Positions 17,044 to 25,532 of a stretch of 64,000 nucleotides of DNA are shown one piece after another. The DNA is from Bordetella petrii (GTDB lineage: Bacteria; Pseudomonadota; Gammaproteobacteria; Burkholderiales; Burkholderiaceae_B). The DNA lies in NCBI GenBank assembly GCA_017745595.1, contig WMBV01000022.1, positions 53,136-117,135 of the forward strand. The letters run 5' to 3'. Numbering within the stretch: the first letter of the stretch is position 1; every line of letters starts with the position of its first letter. The translations under genes were made by a program, and so were the position numbers. The notes below the pieces were generated by a model that searched no databases, was not told the DNA's origin, and worked only from the letters and a program-made list of their open reading frames with translations.

Positions 17044-17709
17044 TTAGTCGCTGGATAACTGAAGACGCATGGCTGTATCGCGGGTCCAGGCCAGCAATTG
17101 CACGGTCAGCTGGTCGATGGCGGGGCCAAAGGCCTGCACGACTTCGGGCACCTCTTTGCCCCGCACGGGCTGTTCGGCGTGAAAGCGGCGCGCAGCCAGA
17201 ATGCGCGAGGAAGCTGGATCGACCAGCGCTGCTTCAAAGACAATCACCACCACGGGCGAACCCGAGCGATAGATTACGTGGAACTGGGACAAATCACCGG
17301 AAAGCTCGACATCGGCGCCCAGATTTCCGCTGTCGGTAACCACCGCCCGAAAGATGCCGGCGTCGCGAAACGATTCGATCAGGCGGTCGCGAAGCAGCAC
17401 GGGAGCCCTGTCGTTCCATCTGGCTCCGTAGTAGGAACTGACCCGGTCCGCCTCGGGTACGACCAGGATGCGCGTGCTGTCTATGCTGCGGTTTCCGTCT
17501 GGCGTGTTTATCCGCAGCACCGCGTGCATGGGGGCCTGCCGCTGCCCCGCGTCGCCCTGCGCCGCGATCTGGGATGGCGGCAGGCGATAGAAGGTCAGGG
17601 TCTCGGAGGCAGGCAGCAAGGTGCAGCCGGGCAACAGCAGCAATGCGGCGGGCAGGCAGGCCCTGATCACCGTTATAAGCAGGTTCCCTGGCGCAAGGAT
17701 GGGCATCAT
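17044..17709 (-). CDS. ABC-type transport auxiliary lipoprotein (PqiC-like)
   Basis: A 221-aa lipoprotein with signal peptide and lipobox LLLLPGC (Cys about residue 29), so it is anchored to a membrane, probably the outer one. Seen: the PqiC-family pattern, with a YRLPPS start, ARWNDRAPVLLRDRLIESF and a C-terminal FGPAIDQLTVQLLAW. PqiC partners bridge an MCE protein to the outer membrane in lipid traffic. The start overlaps the MCE gene stop as ATGA. Last gene of the leftward lipid-transport operon. Confidence 0.85.
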   Translation of the reverse strand: MMPILAPGNLLITVIRACLPAALLLLPGCTLLPASETLTFYRLPPSQIAAQGDAGQRQAPMHAVLRINTPDGNRSIDSTRILVVPEADRVSSYYGARWNDRAPVLLRDRLIESFRDAGIFRAVVTDSGNLGADVELSGDLSQFHVIYRSGSPVVVIVFEAALVDPASSRILAARRFHAEQPVRGKEVPEVVQAFGPAIDQLTVQLLAWTRDTAMRLQLSSD

Positions 17710-18644
17710 GGTACGAACTCCTCGGTCGTCGTGCGTCCAAACAGGAAATTGCCGGGATTGTCGCCGAGCTTGCGCATCACTTGCTGCAGGCTGGCCAGCG
17801 TCCCGCGCAGCTCACGCAGTGCCGGCCCCAGTTGTCGCAGGCCGTCGACCCCCGAATTCATACCCTTGCGATTTTCGTCGACCAGTTGGTTCAGGCTCTT
17901 GCCCGTGCTGTCGAGCGTAGCCATGGCGCGCTGGATGCTTTGCAGAGTGGCCGTTCCCTGCTTGTCAAGCAAGCTGTCGGTGCGCCGCACGAGCACGGCG
18001 GTTTGCTCAAGCGCTTCATTCGCCTGGCGACTGGCTTGGGTCAGGGCCTCGAGCAGCCCGGATATGTTGCCAGATGGCGCGGACATCGCGGCGGTGACCT
18101 GCTCGAGATGCGCCAGCGACTGGCTGATGCGCTCGATGTTCTCGGGAGACAGAACCTGCCGGGCGCTGATCAACAGCTCGGTAAGACTGGTCATGAAAGT
18201 GTCGCTATTGGCCAGGAGCTGGGCAATCGGCGAGGGCGTGGCGATGATGATCGGGTCGCCCGATTCGGGCTGCGGCAGCATGGGGCTGCTGGGAGAGCCA
18301 CCGCTCAGGCCTATGACCGACGAGCCGGTAATACCAGTAAGTACCAGCCGGGCGCGTGTGTCCTGCTTGATGGGAACGTTGTCCCGGACCTTGATGCGAG
18401 CCCTGACCACAGCCGGGTTGGCGGGGTCGAGCGAAAGCTCCAGCACTTCGCCTACCTGGATTCCGTTGTATTGCACCGCACTGCCCACCATCAGCCCGCG
18501 CACGGCCTCGTTGAAGATCACGACAAAATGCCTTTCTCCGATATTCTGTCCTGCCTTTCCCAGCCATAGTGCGGCCAGCACCGCCAAGACGGCAATAGTG
18601 ACAGTGAAGGCTCCGATCAATACGTGATGTGCCTTGGGTTCCAT
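17706..18644 (-). CDS. MCE-domain lipid-transport protein (MlaD-like)
   Basis: A 312-aa inner-membrane-anchored periplasmic protein. Seen: an N-terminal helix (residues 8-28), one MCE domain (about 38-115) with EAVRGLMVGSAVQYNGIQVGEV, and a long alpha-helical tail with SLAHLEQVTAAM. MCE proteins form hexameric rings that pass lipids between membranes; the long helical tail suggests a longer channel than E. coli MlaD (183 aa). Overlaps the ATPase gene by 28 bp. No MlaC-type soluble carrier is encoded, consistent with direct delivery through the lipoprotein partner. Confidence 0.9.
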   Translation of the reverse strand: MEPKAHHVLIGAFTVTIAVLAVLAALWLGKAGQNIGERHFVVIFNEAVRGLMVGSAVQYNGIQVGEVLELSLDPANPAVVRARIKVRDNVPIKQDTRARLVLTGITGSSVIGLSGGSPSSPMLPQPESGDPIIIATPSPIAQLLANSDTFMTSLTELLISARQVLSPENIERISQSLAHLEQVTAAMSAPSGNISGLLEALTQASRQANEALEQTAVLVRRTDSLLDKQGTATLQSIQRAMATLDSTGKSLNQLVDENRKGMNSGVDGLRQLGPALRELRGTLASLQQVMRKLGDNPGNFLFGRTTTEEFVP

Positions 18645-19438
18645 GATTGCGCACTCCGCGAGTTTGCCGCGTGATTTGCCGCACGGCCTCTGGGGCCATG
18701 AAAGTATTCGCGTATCCAGGGGTCATCGATATCCTGTACACGTTCTAGGGTATCGACCGCCAGCACCCGTTTTCTAGAGAGCACCGCGACTCTGTCGCAC
18801 GTGGCGTACAGGGTATCGAGATCATGCGTGACCAGAAATACCGTGAGTCCAAGCGCATTGCTCAGGGTGACCAGCAAATGATCGAAGGCTCCCGCCCCGA
18901 TAGGGTCCAGGCCGGCGGTAGGCTCGTCCAGGAACAGGATATCCGGGTCCAGGGCCAGTGCCCGCGCCAGTGCCGCGCGCTTGACCATGCCGCCCGACAG
19001 TTCGCTGGGGTACTTGGCGCCGGCGTCGGGCGGCAGGCCCGCCAGGCCGATCTTGTTTCGGGCCAGTTCTTCGGCCTGGGGCCGTGAAAGCCTCAATTGC
19101 TCGATCAGCGGCACCGCCACGTTCTGGATGACCGTCAGCGAGGAAAACAGTGCTCCGTTCTGGAACATGACCCCGAAGCGCCGCTCGATATGCGTGCGTT
19201 GCCGGGCAGGCAGCGCAAGCAGGTCGTGGCCAAATAACAGTATGCGGCCCGCCGACGGGGGCTGCAACCCTACAATAGAACGCAGCAGCACCGATTTGCC
19301 GGAGCCCGATCCGCCCACGACACCCAGAATTTCGCCCTTGCGAATGTCGAGCTCGAGATTGTCGTGCACGACGTGGCTGCCAAAGCGGTTGACCAGGCCT
19401 CGCACCTGTACGATGTCTGTCTGTGCGCCGGCTACCAT
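18617..19438 (-). CDS. Lipid-transport ABC ATPase (MlaF-like)
   Basis: A 273-aa ABC ATPase. Seen: Walker A GGSGSGKSVLL near residue 42, signature ELSGGMVKRAALARAL, Walker B ILFLDEPTAGLDPI and the H-loop VTHDLDTL. The LSGGM signature and HIERRFGVMFQNGALFSSLTV are typical of Mla/Ttg2A ATPases. It starts within the last codons of the permease gene and drives the MlaE-type permease. Confidence 0.92.
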   Translation of the reverse strand: MVAGAQTDIVQVRGLVNRFGSHVVHDNLELDIRKGEILGVVGGSGSGKSVLLRSIVGLQPPSAGRILLFGHDLLALPARQRTHIERRFGVMFQNGALFSSLTVIQNVAVPLIEQLRLSRPQAEELARNKIGLAGLPPDAGAKYPSELSGGMVKRAALARALALDPDILFLDEPTAGLDPIGAGAFDHLLVTLSNALGLTVFLVTHDLDTLYATCDRVAVLSRKRVLAVDTLERVQDIDDPWIREYFHGPRGRAANHAANSRSAQSWNPRHITY

Positions 19439-20604
19439 CCCATCTCCATGTAGAACAGGGCCGCCAGCGCATCGACAAGAATCACCATGAAGATGGACTG
19501 CACAACCGCCGAGGTGGTGTGTTCTCCGACCGATTGCGCGCTGCCCTGTACTTTGAAGCCCTCGAGGCAGCCGATGACGGCGATAAGGTAGGCAAAGATA
19601 GGCGCCTTGGCCATGCCCAGGAAAAAATGCTGCAGGGCAATATCGCGCTGGAAGATCGTGAGGAACATGCTGGGCGAGATGTCGAGCGCCAGCGCGCACA
19701 CCACCATGCCGCCCAGTATGCCCGAGACCATGCCGACGAATGTCAGGGCCGGAAGGGCGACGAGCAGCGCCAGAATCCTGGGTACTACCAGCAGGTCGAT
19801 CGGGCTTAGCGCCATCATGCGGATCGCGTCGATTTCCTGGCTGGCCTTCATGGATCCGAGCTGGGCCGTGTAGGCGCTGGCGGTGCGGCCGGCAATGAGT
19901 ATGGCCGTCAGCAATACGGCAAACTCGCGCAAAAAAGAGAAACCCACCAGCGTGACGGTAAAGATGGTGGCGCCGAAATCGGCGAGCACCGTGGCGCCCA
20001 GAAAGGCCACGACAGCCCCGACCATGAACGTGAGCAGGGCTACGATGGGTACCGCGTTCAGGCCCGACTGGTGGATTTGCACGACAATCGAGGTCAGGCG
20101 CCAACGGCCTGGCCGCCATACGTTGCGGCCCATGGATTCGAGGGTGAGCCCCATGAAGCCCAACAGATCGACAAAGAGCCGCCAGATGTTTTCTACCGAG
20201 ATGCCGATATTGCCCAGCATTTCGCGCCACGCGGGAATGGGCGCGTTTTCGGGCGGGGCCTCGGGTTCGGCCGCGGCAACCGCCTCGAGCAGGGCCAGGC
20301 GCTCGGCGGAAAGGCTGCCTTGCGTAAGCAGCTCGCGCAGGCGCCCTGGGCCGACGAGCCTGGCTAGCTGCGCCGCACCGGCGGTATCCAAGACCGCCAG
20401 GTCGGTGAAATCGATGGCGCCGATCTGCAAGGCGGCGGGCAAGCGGCGCTGCCTGGCGCTCGATGCGTGGCCGGCCAATGCCAGGAATGCGCCGATGTCG
20501 CGCTCGATCGCTTGATAATTGGTCAGTATCCACTCGCCCCGCACGACTAAGCGGGCCGGCCCGCCGGCGGAGTCGAGCTTCAGGTATTGCGCCTGAGGCG
20601 GCAT
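19432..20604 (-). CDS. MlaE-type lipid permease with fused N-terminal STAS-like domain
   Basis: A 390-aa protein, longer than E. coli MlaE (about 260 aa). Seen: residues 1-100 look like a STAS domain (RLVVRGEWILTN, IDFTDLAVLDTAGAAQL), the fold of the separate MlaB regulator. Residues about 130-390 are the MlaE permease with GLNAVPIVALLTFMVGAVVAFLG, MKASQEIDAIRMM and LEGFKVQGSAQSVGE. The fusion supplies MlaB and MlaE in one chain. It is first in a four-gene leftward operon (permease, ATPase, MCE, lipoprotein). Confidence 0.9.
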   Translation of the reverse strand: MPPQAQYLKLDSAGGPARLVVRGEWILTNYQAIERDIGAFLALAGHASSARQRRLPAALQIGAIDFTDLAVLDTAGAAQLARLVGPGRLRELLTQGSLSAERLALLEAVAAAEPEAPPENAPIPAWREMLGNIGISVENIWRLFVDLLGFMGLTLESMGRNVWRPGRWRLTSIVVQIHQSGLNAVPIVALLTFMVGAVVAFLGATVLADFGATIFTVTLVGFSFLREFAVLLTAILIAGRTASAYTAQLGSMKASQEIDAIRMMALSPIDLLVVPRILALLVALPALTFVGMVSGILGGMVVCALALDISPSMFLTIFQRDIALQHFFLGMAKAPIFAYLIAVIGCLEGFKVQGSAQSVGEHTTSAVVQSIFMVILVDALAALFYMEMGW

Positions 20605-20883
20605 CTTAGTGCCCTGCGCGCCTGGGAGTGCTTGAGGTCAACACGGTTTTTATTCCCTATGTTCGCCTGCTCTATACGCACACATTCTACTCAGTTTGCC
20701 GGGCTCCACTTTTGTGCAGTCCGGGGTGTCGTCGGGGCCAACGGCGGTTCACCGGCAGCCTAATTTTTCGGTATCCGGGCGCATAAGCCGATCTAGCGTG
20801 AGCTACCGAAAATCACCGGCCAGACGGTGTGCCGCGATGGCGGCGCCAGCCGCTAAGCCAACGAAATCAGGTCTGTAGAAACA
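20605..20883. other. Gap between the lipid-transport operon and the tRNA terminator
   Basis: No gene is supported. An imperfect inverted repeat (TTTTTCGGTA near 20764 and TACCGAAAAT near 20804) is the only structure seen. The leftward operon promoter should lie near 20605-20700, but no confident -35/-10 pair could be chosen. Confidence 0.4.
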
Positions 20884-20920
20884 AAAAAGCCTTGGAACAC
20901 GATGTGTTCCAAGGCTTTTT
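20884..20920 (-). terminator. Rho-independent terminator of tRNA-Ala
   Basis: Reading leftward, AAAAGCCTTGGAACAC pairs perfectly with GTGTTCCAAGGCTTTT around a 4-nt CATC loop, then continues into a T-run. It begins 11 bases after the tRNA CCA end. Confidence 0.92.
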
Positions 20921-20931
20921 CGTCTGGAATT

Positions 20932-21007
<76 letters not shown>

Positions 21008-21088
21008 AATCAAGCGCAGAAATATAGCACATTCTGAAACCCGCTAGCAATTTGCCCGCGCCAGGATCCCGTTCAGCAGACTTCCTCA

Positions 21089-21118
21089 GGCGTCAGGCAT
21101 CCGCATATGCCTGACACC
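21089..21118. repeat. Diverged palindrome of the dispersed family
   Basis: GGCGTCAGGCAT, CCGCAT, ATGCCTGACACC: the same outer arms (GTCAGG/CCTGAC variant) with a different core. It lies 31 bp before a standard copy. Confidence 0.6.
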
Positions 21119-21148
21119 GTTCGTGAGCATGCGGCCGTGCCGCGCATC

Positions 21149-21179
21149 GGTGTCTGACACCCTGCGGGAGTCGGACACC
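21149..21179 (+). repeat. 31-bp dispersed palindrome plus adjacent half copy
   Basis: A forward-form copy with one arm change (TCGGACACC), followed at 21184-21201 by a half copy carrying only the CCCGGGAGTCAGACACC side. It lies in the divergent gap between tRNA-Ala and the flavoprotein gene. Confidence 0.88.
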
Positions 21180-21325
21180 TCAACCCCGGGAGTCAGACAC
21201 CTCGGCCCACTCTCACTTCGAACATCCAAGCAAGCACCGGTATCGCGGATTGCTTCCGGCCGTTGCGCGCCGGCAATTGTCTTGCGGGCCGGCGCTTGAC
21301 CGCCATGCCGGCCTCTGCGTAAGAT

Positions 21326-21360
21326 ATTCCAAATTAGGAATATTATTCCTATAATGGAAT
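21326..21360 (+). promoter_or_regulatory. Promoter with spacer palindrome before the flavoprotein cluster
   Basis: A perfect TATAAT (21350-21355) has its 17-bp spacer filled by the 15-bp palindrome AGGAATATTATTCCT (21336-21350), flanked by further ATTCC/GGAAT half sites. The layout suits a repressor covering the promoter. IclR-family operators are often GGAA-N-TTCC palindromes, and an IclR gene ends this cluster, so it is the likely ligand by inference. The transcript leader would be only about 14 nt, with AAAGGAGG as ribosome site. Confidence 0.65.
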
Positions 21361-21375
21361 TAAAAGGAGGAAGCA

Positions 21376-22815
21376 ATGGAGCATGCATTCGACGTGGTCG
21401 TGGCGGGCTGCGGGGTGGCGGGGCTGTCCGCGGCGGTCACGGCGGCCGAACAGGGCAAGAAGGTGGCGGTGCTGGAACGCTCTTCGTACGAAGACCGGGG
21501 CGGCCAGAGCCGCTGGACCGAAGCGTATCTGCGCATGAAGTCGCTGGACGAGGTGTCCGACGATTTCGAAACGCATTTGTCCGAAAATGCCGGCCCGTAC
21601 AACGACCCGGACCTGATCGGCGAAATGGCCAACAGCCGCGAGTCCTGGTCGCATGCGGCGCGTACCCTGGCCGTGCCGGACCCCGACCTGATCGATGGCT
21701 TCGCCGCGCAAGTGGCCCCCACCATCAAGTGGCTGCAGGGCCTGGGCGTGAAGTTCGATTTCCTGCCCACGCAATTCCTGACCAAGACCCAGCCGCGCCT
21801 GCTGCCCGTGGGCGGCGGGCAGGCGCTGGTGGATGCGCTGGCGGCGCGGGCGGAAGCCCTGGGCGTCACGTTTTTCTATCACACCACCGCCCGCAAGCTG
21901 GTCCTGGACGAACGCGGCACGGTGCAGGGGCTGGCGGCGCACCACGCGGAAAAGGGTGGCCTGCGCCTGATGGGCAAGGTGGTGCTGGCCTGCGGCGGAT
22001 TCGAAGGCAACCCCGCGATGCTGGCGCAATACCTGGGGCCGCGCTCGGTGTACTTGCGGCCGGTCTGCAAGGGCGGCTATTTCAACAAGGGCGAGGGCAT
22101 CGCCATGGCCCTGGAAGCCGGCGCCGGCGCGGCGGGCGAGTTCGGCAGCTATCACGCCGAACCGGTCGACCCGCGCTCGGGCGTGTCCGAGCCCTCGGTC
22201 TTCATCTTCCCGTACGGCATTCTGGTGAACAAGGAGGGCGAGCGCTTCACCGACGAAGCCCAGGGCACGGTAGACGCCTATTACGAACGCGTCACGCGCC
22301 GCATCTACGAGCAGGCCGAGGGCATCGCCTATGTCGTGCTCGATCAGCGCGTCAAGGATATTCCCAACTATCGCCTGGCCATCCGCACCGACCAGCCCGC
22401 CATCGAGGCCGGCAGTATTGCGGAACTCGCCGCGAAATTGCAGGTGCCGGCCGACACGCTGCAACAGACGGTCGACGCCTACAACGCGGCTTGCGGCGGC
22501 GGGCAGGGCTACGATCCGCTGGCGCTCGATGGCGTGTCGACATCCGGCCTGAAGCCCGCCAAAAGCAATTGGGCGCTGCCGATCGACCGCGGGCCGTTCA
22601 TGGCGTATCCCATCATTTCGTCGAACGTGTTCACGTTTGGCGGCCTGAAGGTCAACAAGACAGGGCAGGTGCTGGACACCGACGGCAACGTCATGCCCAA
22701 CCTGTACGCGGCCGGCGAAACCGTGGGCATGTACTACACCAACTACACTGGCGCAACCTCGGTCTTGAAGGGCCTGGTGTTCGGCCGCCTGGCGGGCCGC
22801 CATCTGGCCGGCTAA
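21376..22815 (+). CDS. FAD-dependent dehydrogenase, tricarballylate dehydrogenase / fumarate-reductase flavoprotein type
   Basis: A 479-aa flavoprotein. Seen: the FAD motif VVAGCGVAGLSAA at residues 8-20, then E in AVLERS for the ribose, RGGQSRWTEAY in the flavin region and, near the C-terminus, LYAAGETVGMYYTNYTGATSVLKGLVFGR, which closes the FAD site. This is the TcuA / 3-ketosteroid dehydrogenase / FrdA superfamily. No secretion signal, so cytoplasmic. Probably oxidises a C-C bond of a carboxylated substrate to an alkene; the substrate is unknown. First gene of a cluster with an SDR, a cysteine hydrolase and an IclR regulator. Confidence 0.86.
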   Translation: MEHAFDVVVAGCGVAGLSAAVTAAEQGKKVAVLERSSYEDRGGQSRWTEAYLRMKSLDEVSDDFETHLSENAGPYNDPDLIGEMANSRESWSHAARTLAVPDPDLIDGFAAQVAPTIKWLQGLGVKFDFLPTQFLTKTQPRLLPVGGGQALVDALAARAEALGVTFFYHTTARKLVLDERGTVQGLAAHHAEKGGLRLMGKVVLACGGFEGNPAMLAQYLGPRSVYLRPVCKGGYFNKGEGIAMALEAGAGAAGEFGSYHAEPVDPRSGVSEPSVFIFPYGILVNKEGERFTDEAQGTVDAYYERVTRRIYEQAEGIAYVVLDQRVKDIPNYRLAIRTDQPAIEAGSIAELAAKLQVPADTLQQTVDAYNAACGGGQGYDPLALDGVSTSGLKPAKSNWALPIDRGPFMAYPIISSNVFTFGGLKVNKTGQVLDTDGNVMPNLYAAGETVGMYYTNYTGATSVLKGLVFGRLAGRHLAG

Positions 22816-22839
22816 GGCGGCATTCAAAGGAGTTGCGGC

Positions 22840-23598
22840 ATGTTTTCTTCTGATTTGCTGGCCGGCCGGGTGGCCCTGGTCACGGGCGGCGCCGGCGGCA
22901 TCGGCGGGGCCGTGGTGGCCGCCATGGCGGCCTGCGGGGCCCGCGTGGTCGCGGCCGACCTGAAAGCGCCCCAGGCGCCCGTGCCCGCCGGCGTCGAGTT
23001 CGCGCCGCTGGACGTCACGCACGCGCCCCAAGTGGCCGATTGCATCCAGGGCATCGTGGCGCGCCATGGCCGGCTGGACATCCTGGTCAACGTGGCGGGC
23101 GTCGTGTCGCTGGGCAGCGCGGCCGACCTGGCCGAGGCCGAATGGGACCGGGTCCTCGACATCAATCTGAAGGGCACGTTCCTGTGCTGCCAGGCGGCCA
23201 TGCCCGTAATGAAAGCGGCGGGCTTCGGGCGCATCGTCAACATGGGATCGGTGCTGGGCAAGAACGGCGGCAACCCGCGTCCGTGGCTGGACCCCGCCGA
23301 ACAGGCGCGCGCCAGCAATGTGGCGTACGGTGCATCCAAGGCGGGCATCGGCGCCGTTACCGCCTACCTGGCCAAAGAGCTGGCCGGCCACGGTATCACG
23401 GTCAATACGGTGGCGCCCGGGCCGGTGGCTTCCGAGATGACCACCCAATTCCCGCCCGCCTTGCGCGACCTGATTCCGGTGGGGCGCATGGGGCGGGCCG
23501 ATGAAATCGCCGCGGCGGTCGTGTTCCTGGCCGCGCCGCAGTCGTCGTTCATTACCGGCGAAGTGCTGGATGTGAACGGCGGGCTGTGGACCGACTGA
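22840..23598 (+). CDS. SDR-family NAD(P)-dependent oxidoreductase
   Basis: A 252-aa classical short-chain dehydrogenase. Seen: the TGGAGGIG cofactor loop near residue 12, NVAG near 85, the catalytic Ser in NMGSVLGK and YGASK near 165, then the PGPVASEMT substrate loop. It lies 24 bp after the flavoprotein gene. The substrate is not determinable; the two oxidoreductases plausibly act in succession. Confidence 0.92.
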   Translation: MFSSDLLAGRVALVTGGAGGIGGAVVAAMAACGARVVAADLKAPQAPVPAGVEFAPLDVTHAPQVADCIQGIVARHGRLDILVNVAGVVSLGSAADLAEAEWDRVLDINLKGTFLCCQAAMPVMKAAGFGRIVNMGSVLGKNGGNPRPWLDPAEQARASNVAYGASKAGIGAVTAYLAKELAGHGITVNTVAPGPVASEMTTQFPPALRDLIPVGRMGRADEIAAAVVFLAAPQSSFITGEVLDVNGGLWTD

Positions 23599-23646
23599 AT
23601 TTTTTCCGGATCTCTTTGTTCCGATTTCTTTTAAGGGAGAATTTCC

Positions 23647-24240
23647 ATGCAGAAGCAACGTGCGATTTATCTGGTACTGGACATGCAGAATGATCTGGTC
23701 CACGACGACGGTCCCAACGGCAAGGGTCCGCTGGGCCAGCAGGTGCGCGAGCGCCAGCTGATCGGCAAGACGGCGGGCGCGATCCGGCGCGCGCGCGAGG
23801 CCGGCATTCTGGTGGGGTTCGTGCGGGTCGGTTTCTCGGCGGGCTATCCCGAGTGCCCGGCGGGCTCGCAGGTGTTCTCGGCCGCGCCCCAGCACGGCCT
23901 GTTCAAGCTGGGCGCCTGGGGCACCGAGATCCATCCCGAACTCGAACAGCGCGAGGGCGATATCCAGGTGGTGAAGCATCGCGTCAGCCCGTTCTACTCG
24001 ACCACGCTGGAAGCCCAGCTGCGCGCGCAGAACGTGTCGCGCATCTATTGCGCGGGCGTGTCCACGCAGGCAGTCGTGCAGGCCACCGTGCGCGACGCGC
24101 ACGACCGCGATTACGAAGTGGTCCTGCTGGAAGACCTGTGCGCCGCGCACAGCGCCGACGAGCATCGCAATTCGGTGCAGAGCATCGCCCGCTTCTGCAA
24201 GACCGAGACTTCCGACACGGTGGTGTTCGCTCACCCCTGA
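23647..24240 (+). CDS. Isochorismatase-like cysteine hydrolase
   Basis: A 197-aa member of the isochorismatase/nicotinamidase superfamily. Seen: the catalytic Asp in VLDMQNDL (Asp12), Lys in VVKHRVSPF with the usual cis-peptide neighbourhood replaced by RVSPFYSTTLE, and Cys in YCAGVSTQAVVQATVRDAHDRDYEVVLLED (Cys about 138). Relatives hydrolyse N-carbamoyl, amide or vinyl ether bonds. GGGAGA precedes the start. The cluster partners suggest removal of an amide or ester group. Confidence 0.88.
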   Translation: MQKQRAIYLVLDMQNDLVHDDGPNGKGPLGQQVRERQLIGKTAGAIRRAREAGILVGFVRVGFSAGYPECPAGSQVFSAAPQHGLFKLGAWGTEIHPELEQREGDIQVVKHRVSPFYSTTLEAQLRAQNVSRIYCAGVSTQAVVQATVRDAHDRDYEVVLLEDLCAAHSADEHRNSVQSIARFCKTETSDTVVFAHP

Positions 24241-24257
24241 TCCCGCCGCCCGGCCTG

Positions 24258-24587
24258 TCCCGGACGCCCCATCAAGATCGTGGTGCCGCACAACGCGGGC
24301 GGCGGCACCGGCCATGCAGGCGCTGATGACGGGTCGAACAGGGCGTCAATGTGATCGCGGCCCCCTGGATCGGCATCGTGGCGCCGGCCAACACCCCGCG
24401 GGCCGCCATCGACACCATGGCCGACGCCGTGCTGCAGGCCGTCAAGACGCAGCCCGTCATCGACGCCTTGACGGCGGGCGGGCAGGAGATCAATCCGCGC
24501 GATCCGAAGGCCTTCGGCGAGTTCTTGAAGGAAGACTACAAACTGTGGGGCGACACCGTCAAAGCGGCTAATATCAAGGCTGAATGA
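24258..24587 (+). pseudogene. Internally deleted Bug-family binding protein gene
   Basis: Two pieces of one Bug gene lie in different frames. At about 24261-24315 the frame reads PGRPIKIVVPHNAGGGTG, the mature N-terminal loop of Bug proteins. From about 24342 another frame reads EQGVNVIAAPWIGIVAPANTPRAAIDT and on to the natural C-terminus KAANIKAE. Roughly 200 residues between them and the signal peptide are missing. The C-terminal fragment is in good frame from an ATG at 24351, but is unlikely to be functional. It probably once supplied the receptor of this IclR-controlled cluster. Confidence 0.82.
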
Positions 24588-24620
24588 CGGCCTGAATAAA
24601 CCCGGCGGCATCGGCGGGTT

Positions 24621-24650
24621 CGGCGCACCTGGATCGGGTGCGCCGTTTTA
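24621..24650 (+). terminator. Rho-independent terminator after the Bug remnant
   Basis: CGGCGCACC pairs with GGTGCGCCG over 9 bp around a 7-nt loop and is followed by TTTTA. It ends the rightward cluster just before the IclR gene, which therefore has its own promoter or depends on read-through. Confidence 0.82.
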
Positions 24651-24673
24651 TGTCGATGCACTAGCCTTCTGCG

Positions 24674-25498
24674 ATGCCCATGCCCCAGAACGATACGCGC
24701 GCGAAAACCGAAGAAACCACCCGTTCGCCCCTGCGCACGGTCCAGATCCTGCATGAACTGGCATTGAACTCGGCCGGCCTGACGCTGGCCGACCTGAGCG
24801 TGCGGCTCGAGCTGCCCAAGACCAGCCTGTTCCGGCTGCTGAAAACGCTCGAGGCCGGCGACTATGTAGTGGCCGCCAATACCGCCTATACGCTGGGCCC
24901 CGCAGCGCTGAAGCTGGGCGCGGCCATCGTGCACAACCGTGAGTTTCCCAATTGCGCGTTGCCCGTCATGCACTCGGTGTCCGAGCGCTGCGGCGAGACC
25001 ATCATCCTGGGTACGCTGGCCGACAACCGCCATGAAGTGTTTTACGCGGCCGTCATCGACGCCACCAATCCGCTGCGCTTCATCAGCAAGGCGGGCAGCA
25101 CCAACCCCCTGTACGGCTCGGCCAGCGGACAGGTCATTCTGGCGTACATGGCAAGCAAGGAACTGGCCGCCTACCTGAAGGCCGTCAAGCTGGCCAAGCA
25201 CGCGCCCGGCACGGTCGAGACCGTGGCCGAACTGAAGCGCCGGCTGGACGAGATCCGCGCCAGCGGCGTGTCGTTCAGCCTGGAAGGCCTGGTCGAAGGC
25301 GTATTCTCGGTGGCGGCGCCGGTCATGGATGCCAACGGCGTGGTGGCGGCCGGGCTGTCAATTTCGGCGCCCAGCTCGCGCGGCCTGAAGCTCAAGCACA
25401 AGCTCAGGGCGCTGGTACTGGAAGGCGGCGAGGAAATCTCGCGCTTGCTGGGCTATACCGGCGCGTATCCTTTGCCCGGCCAGGAGCTGCCGGCCTGA
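24674..25498 (+). CDS. IclR-family transcriptional regulator
   Basis: A 274-aa regulator. Seen: an N-terminal winged helix (residues about 18-80: RTVQILHELALNSAGLTLADLSVRLELPKTSLFRLLKTLEAGDY) and a C-terminal IclR effector domain (about 95-265) with SERCGETIILG and GLSISAPSSR. An ATG six bases downstream is an alternative start. Likely controls the flavoprotein cluster through the palindrome at 21336-21350; this assignment rests on position and operator style. Confidence 0.9.
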   Translation: MPMPQNDTRAKTEETTRSPLRTVQILHELALNSAGLTLADLSVRLELPKTSLFRLLKTLEAGDYVVAANTAYTLGPAALKLGAAIVHNREFPNCALPVMHSVSERCGETIILGTLADNRHEVFYAAVIDATNPLRFISKAGSTNPLYGSASGQVILAYMASKELAAYLKAVKLAKHAPGTVETVAELKRRLDEIRASGVSFSLEGLVEGVFSVAAPVMDANGVVAAGLSISAPSSRGLKLKHKLRALVLEGGEEISRLLGYTGAYPLPGQELPA

Positions 25499-25532
25499 AG
25501 CGACGGCGCCGGCGGCAGCCCCGCCCGTGTGT

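Noticed and set aside
21349..24315. A 988-codon open frame on the minus strand
   Set aside because: It is antisense to the flavoprotein, SDR and hydrolase genes, which have clear motifs, ribosome sites and family lengths. The frame is an artefact of GC-rich third positions and translates to low-complexity His/Arg/Gly-rich sequence.
24351..24587. The 78-codon frame with an ATG after the cysteine hydrolase as a real small gene
   Set aside because: Its whole sequence is the C-terminal lobe of a Bug protein, and the matching N-terminal loop lies just upstream in another frame, so it is part of a deleted gene.
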